Assembly (NCBI GenBank): GCA_902702965.1
Contig: CACRXP010000155.1
Span: 898,589-962,588 of the forward strand
Source of the DNA: Spirometra erinaceieuropaei
Lineage: Eukaryota; Platyhelminthes; Cestoda; Diphyllobothriidea; Diphyllobothriidae
Direction of reading: 5' to 3'
Length of the DNA: 64,000 nt
Below, in pieces: positions 21,889 to 32,759 of this stretch (positions are counted from its first letter, which is position 1; each line of letters opens with the position of its first letter). Under the pieces are notes generated by a model. The model was not told the DNA's origin. It did no database searches and worked only from the letters and a program-made list of their open reading frames with translations. The translations under genes were made by a program, and so were the position numbers.

Positions 21889-22880
21889 CAGTAGATGTGG
21901 TAACTCATGAAATGTCAACCAAAATTTCGAAATGACTTCTCGTTTCGAAAAGATAAATAAGGTAGTGTTGTAAAACTAATCATGCTGCAGCATAAATCTA
22001 TAATGATCCAGTTACCTTGGGATGTCAGCTTTCGAAAGAACTTATTTTGGGCTGCATGCAAGACCTATACTCTGCAAAAAATGACTACATATGTAGTATG
22101 TAATTTTCTCATTGATTTTCGATGTCCTCGAAAATTCAATTATATTTCATGGAAAACATCCATAAAAATATTCTTTCTTTTACTTATGCGGTATAAAATC
22201 ACGTTTTCTTCCAATTTCATACTGAAAAGAAAAGTATAATTCGGGTTTAAAAACTTTTCTAAGTCCCGAATAATTTTGAACCCGACCTGCTGTTACACTT
22301 GCATTCAGGGTTTCAAAACTACAAGTTGTATATTTTCCGTGTACGGAAAACCATGCATTTCTCTACGCTGTTAAGAGGAGACCATATGGAGTTCATAAAA
22401 TTAAGCAGTGGATTTGAGAAATATGGTTAACTTTACAAGCCACATTCGTGAATGCAGATGCATGACGTTTCATGAACGGCCATTTAACAGCATAAAAAAT
22501 ATCACAATGAGAAACTTTTTTAAAACCGAATTATACCGTTCCTTCGAGTAAAAATCTGGAAGGACAAGTAATTTTCTACCAAATATGCAAAAGACTGAAT
22601 ATTTTAGACATGCTTTCCATGAACCATAATTGAATTTTCAAGGGCATCGAAAATCAATGAGAAAGTTGCATGCTACATAAGTGATCATCTTTTACAGAAT
22701 ATGGATGTTGCATGCAGCCGAAAATAAGTGCTTTCGAAAGCCGACACCCTGAGGAAACTGGATCATTATAGATTTATGCTGCAGCATGATTAGTTTTACA
22801 ACACTACTTAATTTATCTTTTCGAAAAGAGAACGCATTTCGAAATTTTGGTTGACATTTCATGAGTTAGCACATCTACTG
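21889..22880. mobile_element. Complete long-TIR Tc1-type MITE (992 bp) nested in an older MITE
   Basis: Begins CAGTAGATGTGGTAACTCAT and ends ATGAGTTAGCACATCTACTG. The arms are inverted copies over several hundred bp, with matching blocks such as CGAAAGAACTTATTTTGGGC on the left and GAAAATAAGTGCTTTCGAAA on the right. It is flanked by a 2-bp duplication (TC; the family normally has TA). No coding sequence. Confidence 0.8.
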
Positions 22881-23039
22881 TCGGAAATTCTGTTGCCATT
22901 TCCTGAGTTATCCCAACCACTGTACATCAACAGATGACGGTCCTTCCATTCAATGGGGGCAGCGCTGTCTCTTTCATTCATAATCACTTTGCTCCGATGG
23001 TGTGACGAAAATGACCAAAGATCAGCTTAGACGCAGTGG

Positions 23040-23610
23040 CGGACAAATCTAAACGTTTCGTTTACGCCTGCCACACACGACCCCGTCCTGGCAGAATGCA
23101 ATAGGCTTCCACGGGAGGAGACGGCTCGGATTTCGAATGCATGAGAGTGTCATGAAGGAGCCAGTTATACTGGATCTCAGCCCTCCAGCCAGACACTCCG
23201 CACCACGGTTCAACCGTCGCAACCGACGTTGTCTACCGTGTGCTTCATAGCAGAGTAAGAGCAGGAACAGGGAGTTCTGGGCAGATTCGTTTATAGCGAC
23301 AGTAAACTCGCACAACAACTTCCGCACCCCCTTTTGCTCTCCGTCTGTTTCCAGTGCAAATATAGAGTCCAAAAGTTCGGAGGCTGGAGAGTGCACAGGT
23401 GGCAGACACGGGGAAAACCCGCACCTAGGTGTACCACGAAACCCATTGAGCCGCGCAGAACAATGACCTGGATCTTACATAAAAATAAAGGAGAAGGGGT
23501 GGTTCGGATTCCCACTGGCACGTTGTGGTCCTGTACCTCCAACGGTGAGCATTCCTTATAAAGCATCCCGGACCCCGATCCAACTCCCTGTTGACCCAGC
23601 ACATCTGCCG
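23040..23610 (-). repeat. Diverged repeat B-like sequence
   Basis: On the minus strand, GAAGCACACGGTAGACAACG and a CCTAGGTGCGGG-like block resemble repeat B but with many differences. The ORFs on both strands here (23049-23396, 23291-23602, 23334-23561) are therefore probably repeat-derived. Confidence 0.45.
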
Positions 23611-23832
23611 CGTTGTTCGTTTTAGGAGCACAGTTCTGTTAGATACAGTCCAAATATGAATGAGAAAAATAATAATTTCGCGGGTCAGTAGGAGATGAAT
23701 CTAGAGCCTGTTGCCTGGAACACAATATTTGATAAACGCAATTGGTTTTGCAGGCAACTGTGACTAGCTGAATATGACCTCGCGTTAGATTTTACAAGAC
23801 CTGGAAGCAGGTATGTGAAAAGGGGGTGAGCA

Positions 23833-24090
23833 TTAAGTCGATGTAGCAGACGTACCGGAAGTGGACTGATCTGCGTGATTTTCCTTCTCTGCCTCGGAGG
23901 ATTTGGAAATGGTGGATGTTCGATGTTCAATCAGACGCCGCACAGACTGCGGAGAACTAGGTGGTGGCTTCTGGAGAGTTTGGCCAGCACTGATATCAGA
24001 CATATGGTCTTTTACAAGGGAGTGGCGTTTAAACACGACGGAGTCATGATTTTCAATGGTCGGTCCATTTGATTTTGCCTCGTCGAGAAC
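23833..24090 (-). CDS. Probable terminal coding exon, Ser/Thr-rich C-terminus
   Basis: The minus-strand exon is preceded by a strong acceptor, TTGCTGTTCACTTCATAG|G, and open for 85 codons to TAA at 23835-23833. It starts in phase 0 with VLDEAKSNGPTIENHDSVVF, continues with VKDHMSDISAGQTLQKPPP and RRLIEHRTSTISKSSEAEKE, and ends in a Ser/Thr-rich tail. I saw no second copy in the window, so it is not a repeat. Two phase-compatible upstream partners exist: the exon ending at 43950 or 43731 (the doublecortin gene), and a possible first exon at 32976-33008, which would make a protein of about 96 residues. No domain is recognised and I see no clear AATAAA just downstream. Confidence 0.55.
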   Translation of the reverse strand, partial: VLDEAKSNGPTIENHDSVVFKRHSLVKDHMSDISAGQTLQKPPPSSPQSVRRLIEHRTSTISKSSEAEKENHADQSTSGTSATST

Positions 24091-25124
24091 CTATGAAGTG
24101 AACAGCAAAGCTTATAGACAGGTTCTTCGCATAAGTATTGAAAAAGTGTGAAAATATACCCCCAAGCTAAGGACCCACACGCAGGGAAACTTTTTCTATT
24201 GAAAGTTTGATTGAACAGGAGAATAAAACTATGCAATCTGGAAGAACTACTTTGGAGGGCAAATTCAACACCATTCCTATCATTTCGGCTGCATTTCCCG
24301 GTTCCCATTAACGGCTAATGATCAGGACTAAAACTGGTAAGGTAAGCGTCATTCTCCCATACTTTTAACGTTGCCAGGCGTTTTCTCCTGGTTGCGGACC
24401 CTCCTCTAGACGCTAAACCTTGTTCTTTGACTTTTACTAGAAACTGTGAAATAAATTGAGCAGATTCGATGTGATGGGCTAGTAGATGAGTCCGCGATTT
24501 GTGTGCAAATATCTGGATTAAGAACTAGCAGGTGTAACGGAATAAAAGTGAACCCTTCAAATCCCTTGACATCGAAAATGAAACTAGACCTAGCCTAAGT
24601 ACCACGACGTTCCTTTTTTGCAAAGATTTCTTTTTTTCGAGATTAAAAAGACACTACCAACTTTTCCGTTTTTACGGCAAACTAAATTCAAAAAAAGCCT
24701 AAATTATTTATTGTTTATTCCTATAATCTAGAAGCTGTTTCTTTTTGATCAACTGGCCTGAATATTTGGTGATTTCGAGGGACTAGCTGGGGCACTTCGG
24801 AATCCAGTTTCTTCTGTTTACCTCTGAAATATAAATGGAACTCGTGGTCTTCTCTCTGGATACAAACGGGAACCCGTTAAACCAGTTTGCCTAGCCAGTT
24901 TAGGTCTTCCATAATTCAGACATTGATGTGGGCTTCTCAGCAAGAGAAAAAAAACAATATCTCCATTGTACGATGACCTCGCTCGGTTTAGCGCAATTGC
25001 ATCCTTCACGGGGACATTACGCCAGCTACTGTACACATTAGGGCATTCTGATTTACCAATGGACACGTGACATTCTCCCTATGACAATTACACTCGTTAC
25101 AAGTCACTAATCCAGCAGTGTATA
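24091..25124. other. Unassigned interval (intronic if the minus-strand gene model holds)
   Basis: Immediately upstream of the terminal exon on the minus strand. No repeat family of the window is evident. The ORFs 24012-24308 and 24818-25066 (-) have no support. Confidence 0.4.
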
Positions 25125-26112
25125 CAGTAGGTGATATGTCTCATAAAATGCGATCTAAAATTGCGAAATATGATCTGAACTGAAACGGGGTACTTAGATG
25201 GGGCTGCAATACTGACAGTCGTAAGAGTTTGTATGCACATTTTTCTGCTCTTCTTCAAAAAATCACATCTGTTAAAAATGACTACTTATTTAGCTGGGAT
25301 ATTCTCTACTTATTTTCGTTGGCACAGATCCTACAAACATATTTTATGGGAAGTACGTGTGCGGCCTTCAAATCACGGCATGTGTACATTTTATCTCAGA
25401 AAAATTGTACATTCCCTAAGCTAGTAAGAAGACGTTGTGTAGCACTCATACAAGTTTACTTTGAATGTGCATGTACCATGTTAAATACTTTAAAGAAAAC
25501 AATAACGAACACAGGGACGTGACGCTATTTAAATATAATTCATATATTTGATCCAAATGCGATTAAACTCGCGTCGTCCGGCGGGGCTCGTAGCTCAGGT
25601 GGTTAGAGCGTTGGCTGCGCTAAAGCCTTCCCCTTACTGCGTGGGTTCGAATCCCACCGAGGCGCCGAGTTTTTCACAGTTTGGTCAATATGAATTTAAA
25701 TATAAATAAATTTGGTTAAATATATCATAATAATAAGCCTATTTTAAACCAAAAACTGCATTTGTAAATATAAAATTTGGGGATGTAATTTACTGTCAAT
25801 CGACTTAATAAAGGAGATTTTTATGTAAACTATCGTTGCAGTATGTGTTGATTTGAGAGGACGACGAAAGTCTGCGAAGGTCGTTCAGAATAGTTAAGAA
25901 GTTATTTTCAAGGGAGTGGGATTTCCTCAGCCGGCGTCCTGGTGTGACTGAGGCATCTTACGATTATGCTTCATGATAATCATTCCTACAATCTCACCTA
26001 ATTAGTTCCCTCCAACAGAGATTGGTTTTATTGCCCTAATTAATTAGTCTTTTTGAGACGGAACCGCATTTCGAAATTTTTGTTGACATTTCATGAGTTA
26101 GCCCACTTAATG
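25125..26112. mobile_element. Mosaic long-TIR MITE with a nested tRNA-like SINE
   Basis: The left end TA-CAGTAGGTGATATGTCTC (25123 on) and the right end GTTAGCCCACTTAATG-TA are family termini flanked by TA. The total size of 988 bp fits, but a family C SINE occupies about 25560-25740 and the right arm mixes sequence of two subfamilies. It is probably a rearranged copy. Confidence 0.5.
25584..25740 (+). repeat. tRNA-derived SINE (family C) with well-kept tRNA-like head
   Basis: The head at 25584-25664 has the A box TAGCTCAGGTGG, an anticodon arm GGCT-GCGCTAA-AGCC (nominal anticodon GCT), a 13-nt variable region, a perfect T arm GTGGG-TTCGAAT-CCCAC and a 3' strand CGAGGCG. The acceptor stem has mismatches at two positions. 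The tail GAGTTTTTCACAGTTTGGTC resembles that at 13840-13897. This shared tail and the imperfect acceptor stem make a SINE more likely than a functional tRNA gene. Confidence 0.65.
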
Positions 26113-26114
26113 TA

Positions 26115-28179
26115 TGTTCCCCTGACAGAACCCATCCCTGAACCGTCTGCCTCCTCTGTACATCTACTCCCATAAATGGGTTAAGGTTATGCGTGGCCGA
26201 ATTAAGATGATGGGCGTTCCGTCCTCTCTGCGTGCGAAAAAAACCCAGAAAATTCCTAAAAAATTTAAAATGCATGTGAAGCCAGTGCTTACTTTAGGTC
26301 TTCGTCATCAAACGTTGCAAGGTGCGAATTAACGTTGTAAATGGTGCTTTTTAACTAAATGTTTGAATTAAACACGGGCTTTTTAGTCCAAAAATGTACG
26401 AGTTTAGATTTACACAGCGGTTAAAAACAAAGCTTGTCGCCTCACAAAATCAGATTTTAGCTAGTATACCTTAATGAAATAGTGACCAAATGGAAATATT
26501 GAAACCTAGGATAACACTACCTATGCACTTTTATTTAGCACATTAGATCGGTATTTGTGAGCGAGAGAATTCGCAAATTAAATCGAAATTGTTTGCCATT
26601 ACTGCAAGTAATACGAACCCACTCAAGCAGGCTGTGTTATCGAAAAGCGCATTTAGATGTTTTGACCAACTTGGCAATGAGCCAGCTAAAAAGTATTTCA
26701 AACCGCCCATGTCTACATCAGAATCGGCATTGGAAGATTCAGTGCATATGTGTGAGCGCGAAATCCGAACAAAATTTTAAAATGCTATGAAACAGAGTGC
26801 GATCACTGAAACAGTAATTTTGTTTGCCTGGCGTTTCCGAGTCGCACTTTGATGGCTCCCTAAAACTCGCATTTCGCTTCTATTGGCATTTTTCCGGTTC
26901 CCAATATTCGCCCTCCTTCTTGGAAGCCTAGGCCTTGTCATTCATTCGTTCATTCTTCATAATCAGGCCATGTAAAAGTATTTTGCAGAACACCTAACCA
27001 CTTTCACAGGCGCTCACAGATTTGGGAACACAGTTTCGGAAACGAAGTACCAAACATTTTCCAGTAATTGCGTTTAGATAGCAGTAGTCTAGTGAACTCT
27101 CAACATTAATCAGTATGAATAATATTTACTATCCGCGGCATGCATGCGTGTTTTCTCGCCGCGGCGACCGTTGTTTGGATTAATGAAATTGTATGCTGGG
27201 AAGATGATCTCGACAATTTTACCTCAGCAATTCATCCTGCATGAAAGGGCATATTCCTAAAACGAAGTCTTCAATAGGAGGGAATTTGTCAGGCTTAAAT
27301 AAGTCGAAATTTGCAAACACGCCTTATTCGCACTCTCATACCTTGGATGTGGTCAAAATGCAAATTTTGACTCACCAGAAACAAAACGATGTAATTTTTT
27401 GCAGGTAGGAAAATGCCCAGGAGAGATGAGTATTATGAGATGGCTTTAGGAATGGAGTGCACTTTTGCGCAAGTACTGAAATTTTCCCGAAAACAAACTA
27501 CCTACATAGTGAGTTCAAACAAATGTTTATCCTAGTACCGACCTCTCGCAAAGTTTCGGCACCGCAAAAAACTATCCGCATTTTTCGGCTTTCTTATATA
27601 TTTGGCCTCCACACTTCTAAGAGTGCTATTTATGAGCCAGTAATCTCCGCTGCCCCTTATGCACATACTTTTTCTGGTCTCTGACTAAAACTGAAGGGAA
27701 TCACACATCATCTGCGATATTTGTAGTTTTAAGGAAGTTTGCCGAGACTGTTTGCGTGGATAGGCGTCTGTTCGAGGAAACGAGTCTTTCGGAAGGCATA
27801 CTAAGATTCACACGGGAACGGAAACCAAAATCATCTTTGAAGCATCTATTAGGAAGCTCGCAACAGGACTTACATAAATCCGCTGTCCAAGAAGGGACCC
27901 CGGCGTCTGCCTGTATCCATCAGGTCGTGAGAAAATTGTTTCCTAAAATGAAAAAAGTGCCTAAATGTTCAATAAGTCCATACGAGAATTTGGGTTTGAG
28001 ATTGATTATATTTTGTAAAGTCACTGGTGTTTTATTTACGAAGACCCTCAATTTTTTTCAACAGTCAAAAGAGTTGTCGGACGGATGACGACAAGATTGA
28101 CCTTGTTAGGCAACCAAAACGGAGTTCGTGGACACAGAGAGCGGGTGTGAGTACTGACCGTTTAGCAAACGTCAGTCTG
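26115..28179. other. Unassigned interval
   Basis: About 2 kb without a recognised repeat or exon. Several ORFs of 63-110 codons (26557-26790, 27457-27684, 27756-28088) have no domain and no splice context that convinces me. Confidence 0.35.
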
Positions 28180-28503
28180 CCAAACACGTGTTTTCAGTAA
28201 CTCCTCGAGTAAGGGAAAGCACATTTTTGTGCATGTTTTCTATAAAATATATTCGAATTTATAAGACCATCGAAAATCAATGCGAAAAAAGGCATTCTAC
28301 TTAAGTAGACATTTTTTACTGAATCGGTTTCTACCAAAAATCCAAAAGAAGTGCATTCAAAAGTCAACATCCTGGCGAGTCCAAAATCCTATAGGCTTAG
28401 GCCGCATATTAATCGATATTACAATCTCACCTAAGAAATCTTCCCAAATCGAAGACGCATTTCAGAATTACGGCCAACATTTCATGAGATCGGTCACTTA
28501 CTG
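28180..28503. mobile_element. Tc1-type MITE, right half
   Basis: CCATCGAAAATCAATGCGAA, GTCAACATCCTGGCGAGTCC and CGGCCAACATTTCATGAG are right-arm blocks. It ends CACTTACTG at 28503. The left half is missing. Confidence 0.65.
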
Positions 28504-28664
28504 CACCCTATATACGCAACTGGGCAGTGAACTTCTTCTTCTTTCTCCTCCTCTTCTTCTTCTCCCCTTCAGCTTAACGGAATGATTTGCAAAACTTTCT
28601 GTCGTACATGGATCCGACCCGGACACATGGATTCCCGTACTACAGATGGTCTAGCGCTCATTTT

Positions 28665-28765
28665 TGTGACCTAACTCTAGTCCTAACATTAGCCCTAACC
28701 ATGACCCTTCTCAAGCTTATCTTAGAACCGACACTTTTTCTCACAGCCCTAACCCTAACACCAGC
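28665..28765 (-). repeat. Degenerate CCCTAA (telomere-like) tract
   Basis: CTAACTCTAGTCCTAACATT, AGCCCTAACCATGACCC and GCCCTAACCCTAACACC are spaced over about 100 bp. These are degenerate C-strand telomere motifs. The ORF 28587-28865 is read through this tract and is not a gene. Confidence 0.7.
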
Positions 28766-29105
28766 TATCCTGGATTCTAGCGCAGAGCTACCTCCCATGC
28801 GGGGCTACCGCTCCCCTGCCATGCTTATTCATGCCATCTGGTCTGTATCTGCTAAACGTCATTAAACGCAATCCGATTGTAGTAAGATGTTATTACGTAG
28901 CCGCACCTGATGAACACAGTACTGTTGACCTTCTTAATTATTTTATGTTGGTGTGAGTACGTTAGCATGGCGTTTATGTGCGTTGCGGTGTGTGTTCTGT
29001 TGGCGGCCTTGTTTTTTGTTGTCGTGTCTACCTTTTTATCCCAACGCCGGTGGTCCTTCCTGACTTTCAGCCTGTCATCTCCTTCTAACTTTCGCATTGG
29101 ATGCT

Positions 29106-29210
29106 TCAGGGGTAGGGTTTAGGGCTGCACTTAAGGGTTAGGGGTTAGTGTATGGGGTTATGTTTATGGGTTAGGGTTAGCATTAGAGGTTAGGGGTTGG
29201 GATAAGGGTG
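29106..29210 (+). repeat. Degenerate TTAGGG (telomere-like) tract
   Basis: GGGGTAGGGTTTAGGGCTGC, AAGGGTTAGGGGTTAGTG and GGGTTAGGGTTAGC show G-strand telomere motifs with variants. It lies about 340 bp to the right of the CCCTAA tract and on the opposite strand. Confidence 0.7.
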
Positions 29211-29304
29211 ACTATTTCTCAACTACTTAAAGCACAATCGCGCATTCCTTATAGCTTTTCTTTGCATACAAGTACTTGACCTCATTGCCTATGCGTTCCA
29301 CGGC

Positions 29305-29399
29305 CCCGCCTGTAAGTACCCCTATTACCACCGGTCCCATATTACAGGTGGCTGGGGTTTGTTTGTCTCAGGTGCGGCTACGAAACCAAATCTGACACC
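29305..29399. repeat. 95-bp hairpin-bearing repeat, copy 1
   Basis: CCTGTAA at the left pairs with TTACAGG around ACCACCGGTCCCATA, followed by GGTGGCTGGGGTT and TCTGACACC. It matches 30136-30230 over its whole length. Part of it (CTATTACCACC ... GTCCCGTA) also resembles the Merlin subterminal region at 20060-20085. Confidence 0.75.
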
Positions 29400-30135
29400 C
29401 AGTCTTCAATTTGAGGCCTTTATTTTTATTTTTTTATTTTTTTTATTTTTCTTCAATTGAGTACTTCCTATGGGGCAAAACCTTTCAGCTGAATCTTCTG
29501 GACTTCAGTTCAATTATGAGATAAAAACTCTCGGCCCGAACCAGAAGCAGTTTGTGCCGTAAAATTTACTCCACGTTCACACACTTATTTCTGGGAGAAT
29601 TAAGAAAAACATCAATATCCTTCGCGCCGCGTATACAGACCTTTGAGTCGTCCAAAGTCCACAATGGAACCGTGCATGTCTGGACTCCGAATTCATCATT
29701 CCTCATCAGGACCTCACACCGGATACCCGGCAGTCTAGGATTTGACCTAGGAAGGGCACTAACACTAAGATATCAAACGTCTGCGTTCAGCCAAAAATGG
29801 CATGCAGAATACCCGGTGACCTCGTCATGCAAGATTTGAGATCACCTCTCCCCGCACATCAGGACTACTTCCTATGATGCTAGGAGCTGGAATGCGTAAG
29901 AATGGTCGCTGGCCCGTCAGGCGATGCACCCACGCTCCCCTCCAGCTCTGTCAATTCTGATTCCACTAGATAAGAGTGGGCGTTTTAGGGAGATAGGTTC
30001 TGGGTCCGTTTGATTCCGGATGAGCAAATTCACGCGCCCCCACCTCCTAGGCGGCAGTGGTTCAGGTCGCTGGTGGTAAGTATGGTACAGGGCTTGAGCA
30101 GATCCAACTGTGATGGAGCGGCCGCCTTCCTCCGT
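29400..30135. other. Unassigned interval with a T-rich tract
   Basis: Holds a T-rich stretch near 29425-29452. No exon or repeat is otherwise recognised. The ORFs 29552-29839 (+) and 29917-30162 (-) have no domain. Confidence 0.35.
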
Positions 30136-30230
30136 CCCGCCTGTAAAAACTACTATTACCACCGGTCCCGTATTACAGGTGGCTGGGGTCTATTGAACTC
30201 AGGTGCCGCTGCATAACCACATCTGACACC
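30136..30230. repeat. 95-bp hairpin-bearing repeat, copy 2
   Basis: Same layout as 29305-29399, with the central palindromic ACCGGT and the closing TCTGACACC. Confidence 0.75.
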
Positions 30231-31304
30231 GATTTTTTGTGGCCTTTGAAGGATCTATGCTTGATGACTTTCATACCTAGACTGTCAATGTTCTGAATGG
30301 CCATTGTGTCGTTTATACTTGATCCTCGACAGGATCCGCATTCACTGTGTTCTCCGAGGTCTATCCGCGACTGAGATCTGTCGGCCAAATGTTCCTTCTA
30401 TATCGGTAACATTGTGGGTAAACGGCCTATCTCAGTGACCGCGATAGAGCCTGACAGACTGATAGTCCTTAGCACGTTGGTACATGGAAAGCTGTACTGT
30501 CAAGCTTTTAAAGGTTGGTCTTCACAATAGAGAGATATTGAGCTACATTGACTGTCCAAACTACAGCTGGCAGTTCCGTGCTAGTTTTGATCGCACAGGG
30601 TCCAGACTAAATTTACTTATGCCTTTATGTAAGTCGAGCGCAGCCCATGTTTACATATTTCATTTACGCAAATGCCATGATGAATGGGACGGCGTGGAAT
30701 CTGGTGGCGTAAGCGTTCTTTAAATGTTCGGGAACAAAGACAACCGTTGAATGTCGCGAACGGCTAAACCAGCGTGTGATGGTACGAGGGTGGTTCCAGT
30801 AAGGCTATTTTTGCCACAAGACGGAATAGACAACTGAAACCGGAGACAGAATTCATCCGGTTTCCCTTCGTCTGTCTGCAACCGTATCCAACCTGCTGGA
30901 TGTGGTATCCTGCGATGCAGATCAGGATTCACCACTCCCGGTGAACACCTATTCTTCTCTTGACGATGAAGGTGGTTTCACGAAAATCTCAAACGCAGCA
31001 TTTGCTTAGGGTTTATCAGTAGTCATTAATTGGCCCTATCATGTCCCAGAATCGTGTAGCTACACGTCCAGTCTGGAATCTTCACATTATCCTAATTAGA
31101 GGCCTAGAGGTCAAGGATATGAAGATTTTAGCAATTAAAAGCTTGAATCACACCATACACGACAGGCTTAGAAAACTAGAGAACATCAATAACCTTAGGA
31201 GAGCTGCGTGTGTGCGTCCTCCTCTATGCAATCTGCCTCTTTATTCTACCGGACATTTTATAAGGCTGCTGCTCTCACGTATCCTGATCATGGCTAAGCT
31301 TTTG
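30231..31304. other. Unassigned interval
   Basis: ORFs on both strands (30484-30723 +, 30720-30935 -, 31041-31379 +) show no domain. No repeat of the window is recognised. Confidence 0.35.
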
Positions 31305-31606
31305 GAGACAAAACGAGCGCTCACCAATCCTTCTTCTGGAACCTACTCGTCCCGCTGTGCCTTACGGGCTCTCTCTTGAGCTCAACCAGCGGCCGCGCGG
31401 CGGCGCATGATATAGACAGTATGTTATTACCGACAAAGACAAGGAAGACTAGAATTACCATTTCTGGCTTAGTTACCTTCGTTAGACAGTCATACCCAAC
31501 CCTGAGGTGTGGGACTCCTGAGGCTCGATCCCGTGATCTGTTTGCTAGGAATTCAACGCCTCAAACCACTGGGTTAAGGGCTCGTTCTCCTATCGATTTC
31601 GATCGG
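31305..31606 (-). repeat. SINE family A, full-length copy
   Basis: Minus-oriented, about 300 bp: GAGCGCTCACCAATCCTTCT, CGGCCGCGCGGCGGCGCATG, TTACCGACAAAGACAAGG, then the tRNA-like head read backwards (GGCTCGATCCCGTGATCTG ... AACCACTGGGTTAAGGGCTC) and CGATCGGGAATAAACGA. Confidence 0.8.
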
Positions 31607-31947
31607 GAATAAACGAAGGTAGAGGGGCGCTCTCCGATCATTCTTACGGGCAGGACAGCGAGCCCGTGGCTCGGTTGTTAGAGGCGTTGGACTTCTAACT
31701 ATCAGGTCTCGAGTTCGAGCCCCAGTTGTTCCACACCTTGGGCTTGGGTATGACTGGCTGAAGATGGCTAATAAGCCACAAATGGCCACTTCAGTCCCCC
31801 TTGTCGTTGTCGGAAATAACATACTGCATAAATATTGCGCCGCTGTGTGGCTGCTGTTTGGGCTCAAGAGAGAGAGCCTGTAAGACACAGTGGAACGACT
31901 GAGTTCCATAAGAAAGATCGGTGAGCGCCCCTCTCCCATTTTTGGAG
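31607..31947 (+). repeat. SINE family A, full-length plus copy with tRNA-Arg-like head
   Basis: The head at about 31661-31735 has A-box GTGGCTCGGTTGTTAGAGG, anticodon loop CTTCTAA (nominal anticodon TCT, arginine) and B-box GAGTTCGAGCCCC. These are internal RNA polymerase III promoter elements. The body contains GGGTATGACTGGCTGAAGAT, and the 3' end is AAGATCGGTGAGCGCCCCTC. It abuts a minus-oriented copy head-to-head, with 32 bp of a third unit at the joint. The ORF 31574-32068 is read through it and is not a gene. Confidence 0.8.
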
Positions 31948-32700
31948 ACAGTTCAGATAACATGACAGAAGCCTGCAGATAATTTTGCTGATCATAAGAT
32001 GTATACTTATAGTGCGGGAGGAAATCCAGCCAAGATACAAGTAGTATGAAACGTGTCTGAGACGGCACTTTTTGACTTGTGGTTCATCGTCAGTCAGCGA
32101 TACCCAAACCCCGGACCAAACGCCTTGATGTTGGGCATTGATTCAATCTCTCTAGCGCTGAAGCACGGGCTTATTGTTTAGTTGATGGTGATGGAGAATA
32201 CAAGTAGGATTTCAAGACGGAAAGTGTCTGATTTGTTTTCCTTCGGGTTCTATTCTAAGTTCTCACAGGCAGCCAAACTAGACAAACCATGCATACGACG
32301 TCTAACCTCGACAAAACTTACCACTATTAGTACTAGGGGAGAGGGCGCGGAAAAGAAAGAAAACGAAGAAGACAAGCAGAAAGTAAAACACGCAGGAACC
32401 AGATGAACTGCATTCGCTTTCCCCGAGGCAGTTGTCCGCAAACGTGAATATTATAAGCACAAATGTAGATTTGGTGTTTAAAGGCTGTTCAAAATTAGAC
32501 ATTCTACTTGCCTGCTCCAAAACGACCAAGCTGTTGGGCGTGGAGCAAACCGATGTCGGCAGTGGAGGGGATCGGAGTAGAGCGCTTTGAGTATATGCCC
32601 TATACCAAATTTCACCCCAGACATTGGACCAAATTGCGGTCGGGCATGGAAACAACGGGACATACAGAAAATTAGTTTGAGTACGTGGCAGTCTGAGCCT
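31948..32700. other. Unassigned interval with a SINE scrap
   Basis: Near 32085-32125 (CATCGTCAGTCAGCGATACC) is a short family A remnant. The plus ORF 32182-32406 and minus ORF 32302-32724 have no recognisable domain. Confidence 0.35.
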
Positions 32701-32759
32701 CCTTGCTCCCCGCCGCTTTGTCACGCTGCCCTCCTGTCTGCCTCACACTCTCCCTCGAT

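Larger units (their letters stand above)
20795..22922. mobile_element. Long-TIR MITE interrupted by a SINE and by another MITE
   Basis: The left arm begins near CTACTCATGAAATGTCAACC (20801). The right terminus is at 22922 (AACCACTG followed by TA). The element is interrupted by SINE family A at 21077-21275 and by a complete MITE at 21889-22880, which splits the block GCATTTCGGAAATT of the right arm. Removing both inserts leaves a copy of about 940 bp, the family's normal size. Confidence 0.75.

Noticed and set aside
7112..31947. Family A as a TIR-bearing MITE, because GGTAGAGGGGCGCTC appears inverted at both ends of 31607-31947
   Set aside because: Other copies show this motif only at the 3' end, with neighbouring dimer units supplying the second one. 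The tRNA-like head and internal Pol III boxes fit a SINE better.
31574..32068. 164-codon minus ORF as a gene
   Set aside because: Most of it is the antisense of a SINE family A copy, and similar shadows occur at 42212-42598.
32302..32724. 140-codon minus ORF with a hydrophobic, Phe-rich stretch as a membrane protein
   Set aside because: No start context, splice sites or family resemblance. The hydrophobic run comes from the antisense of a GAAGA-rich tract.
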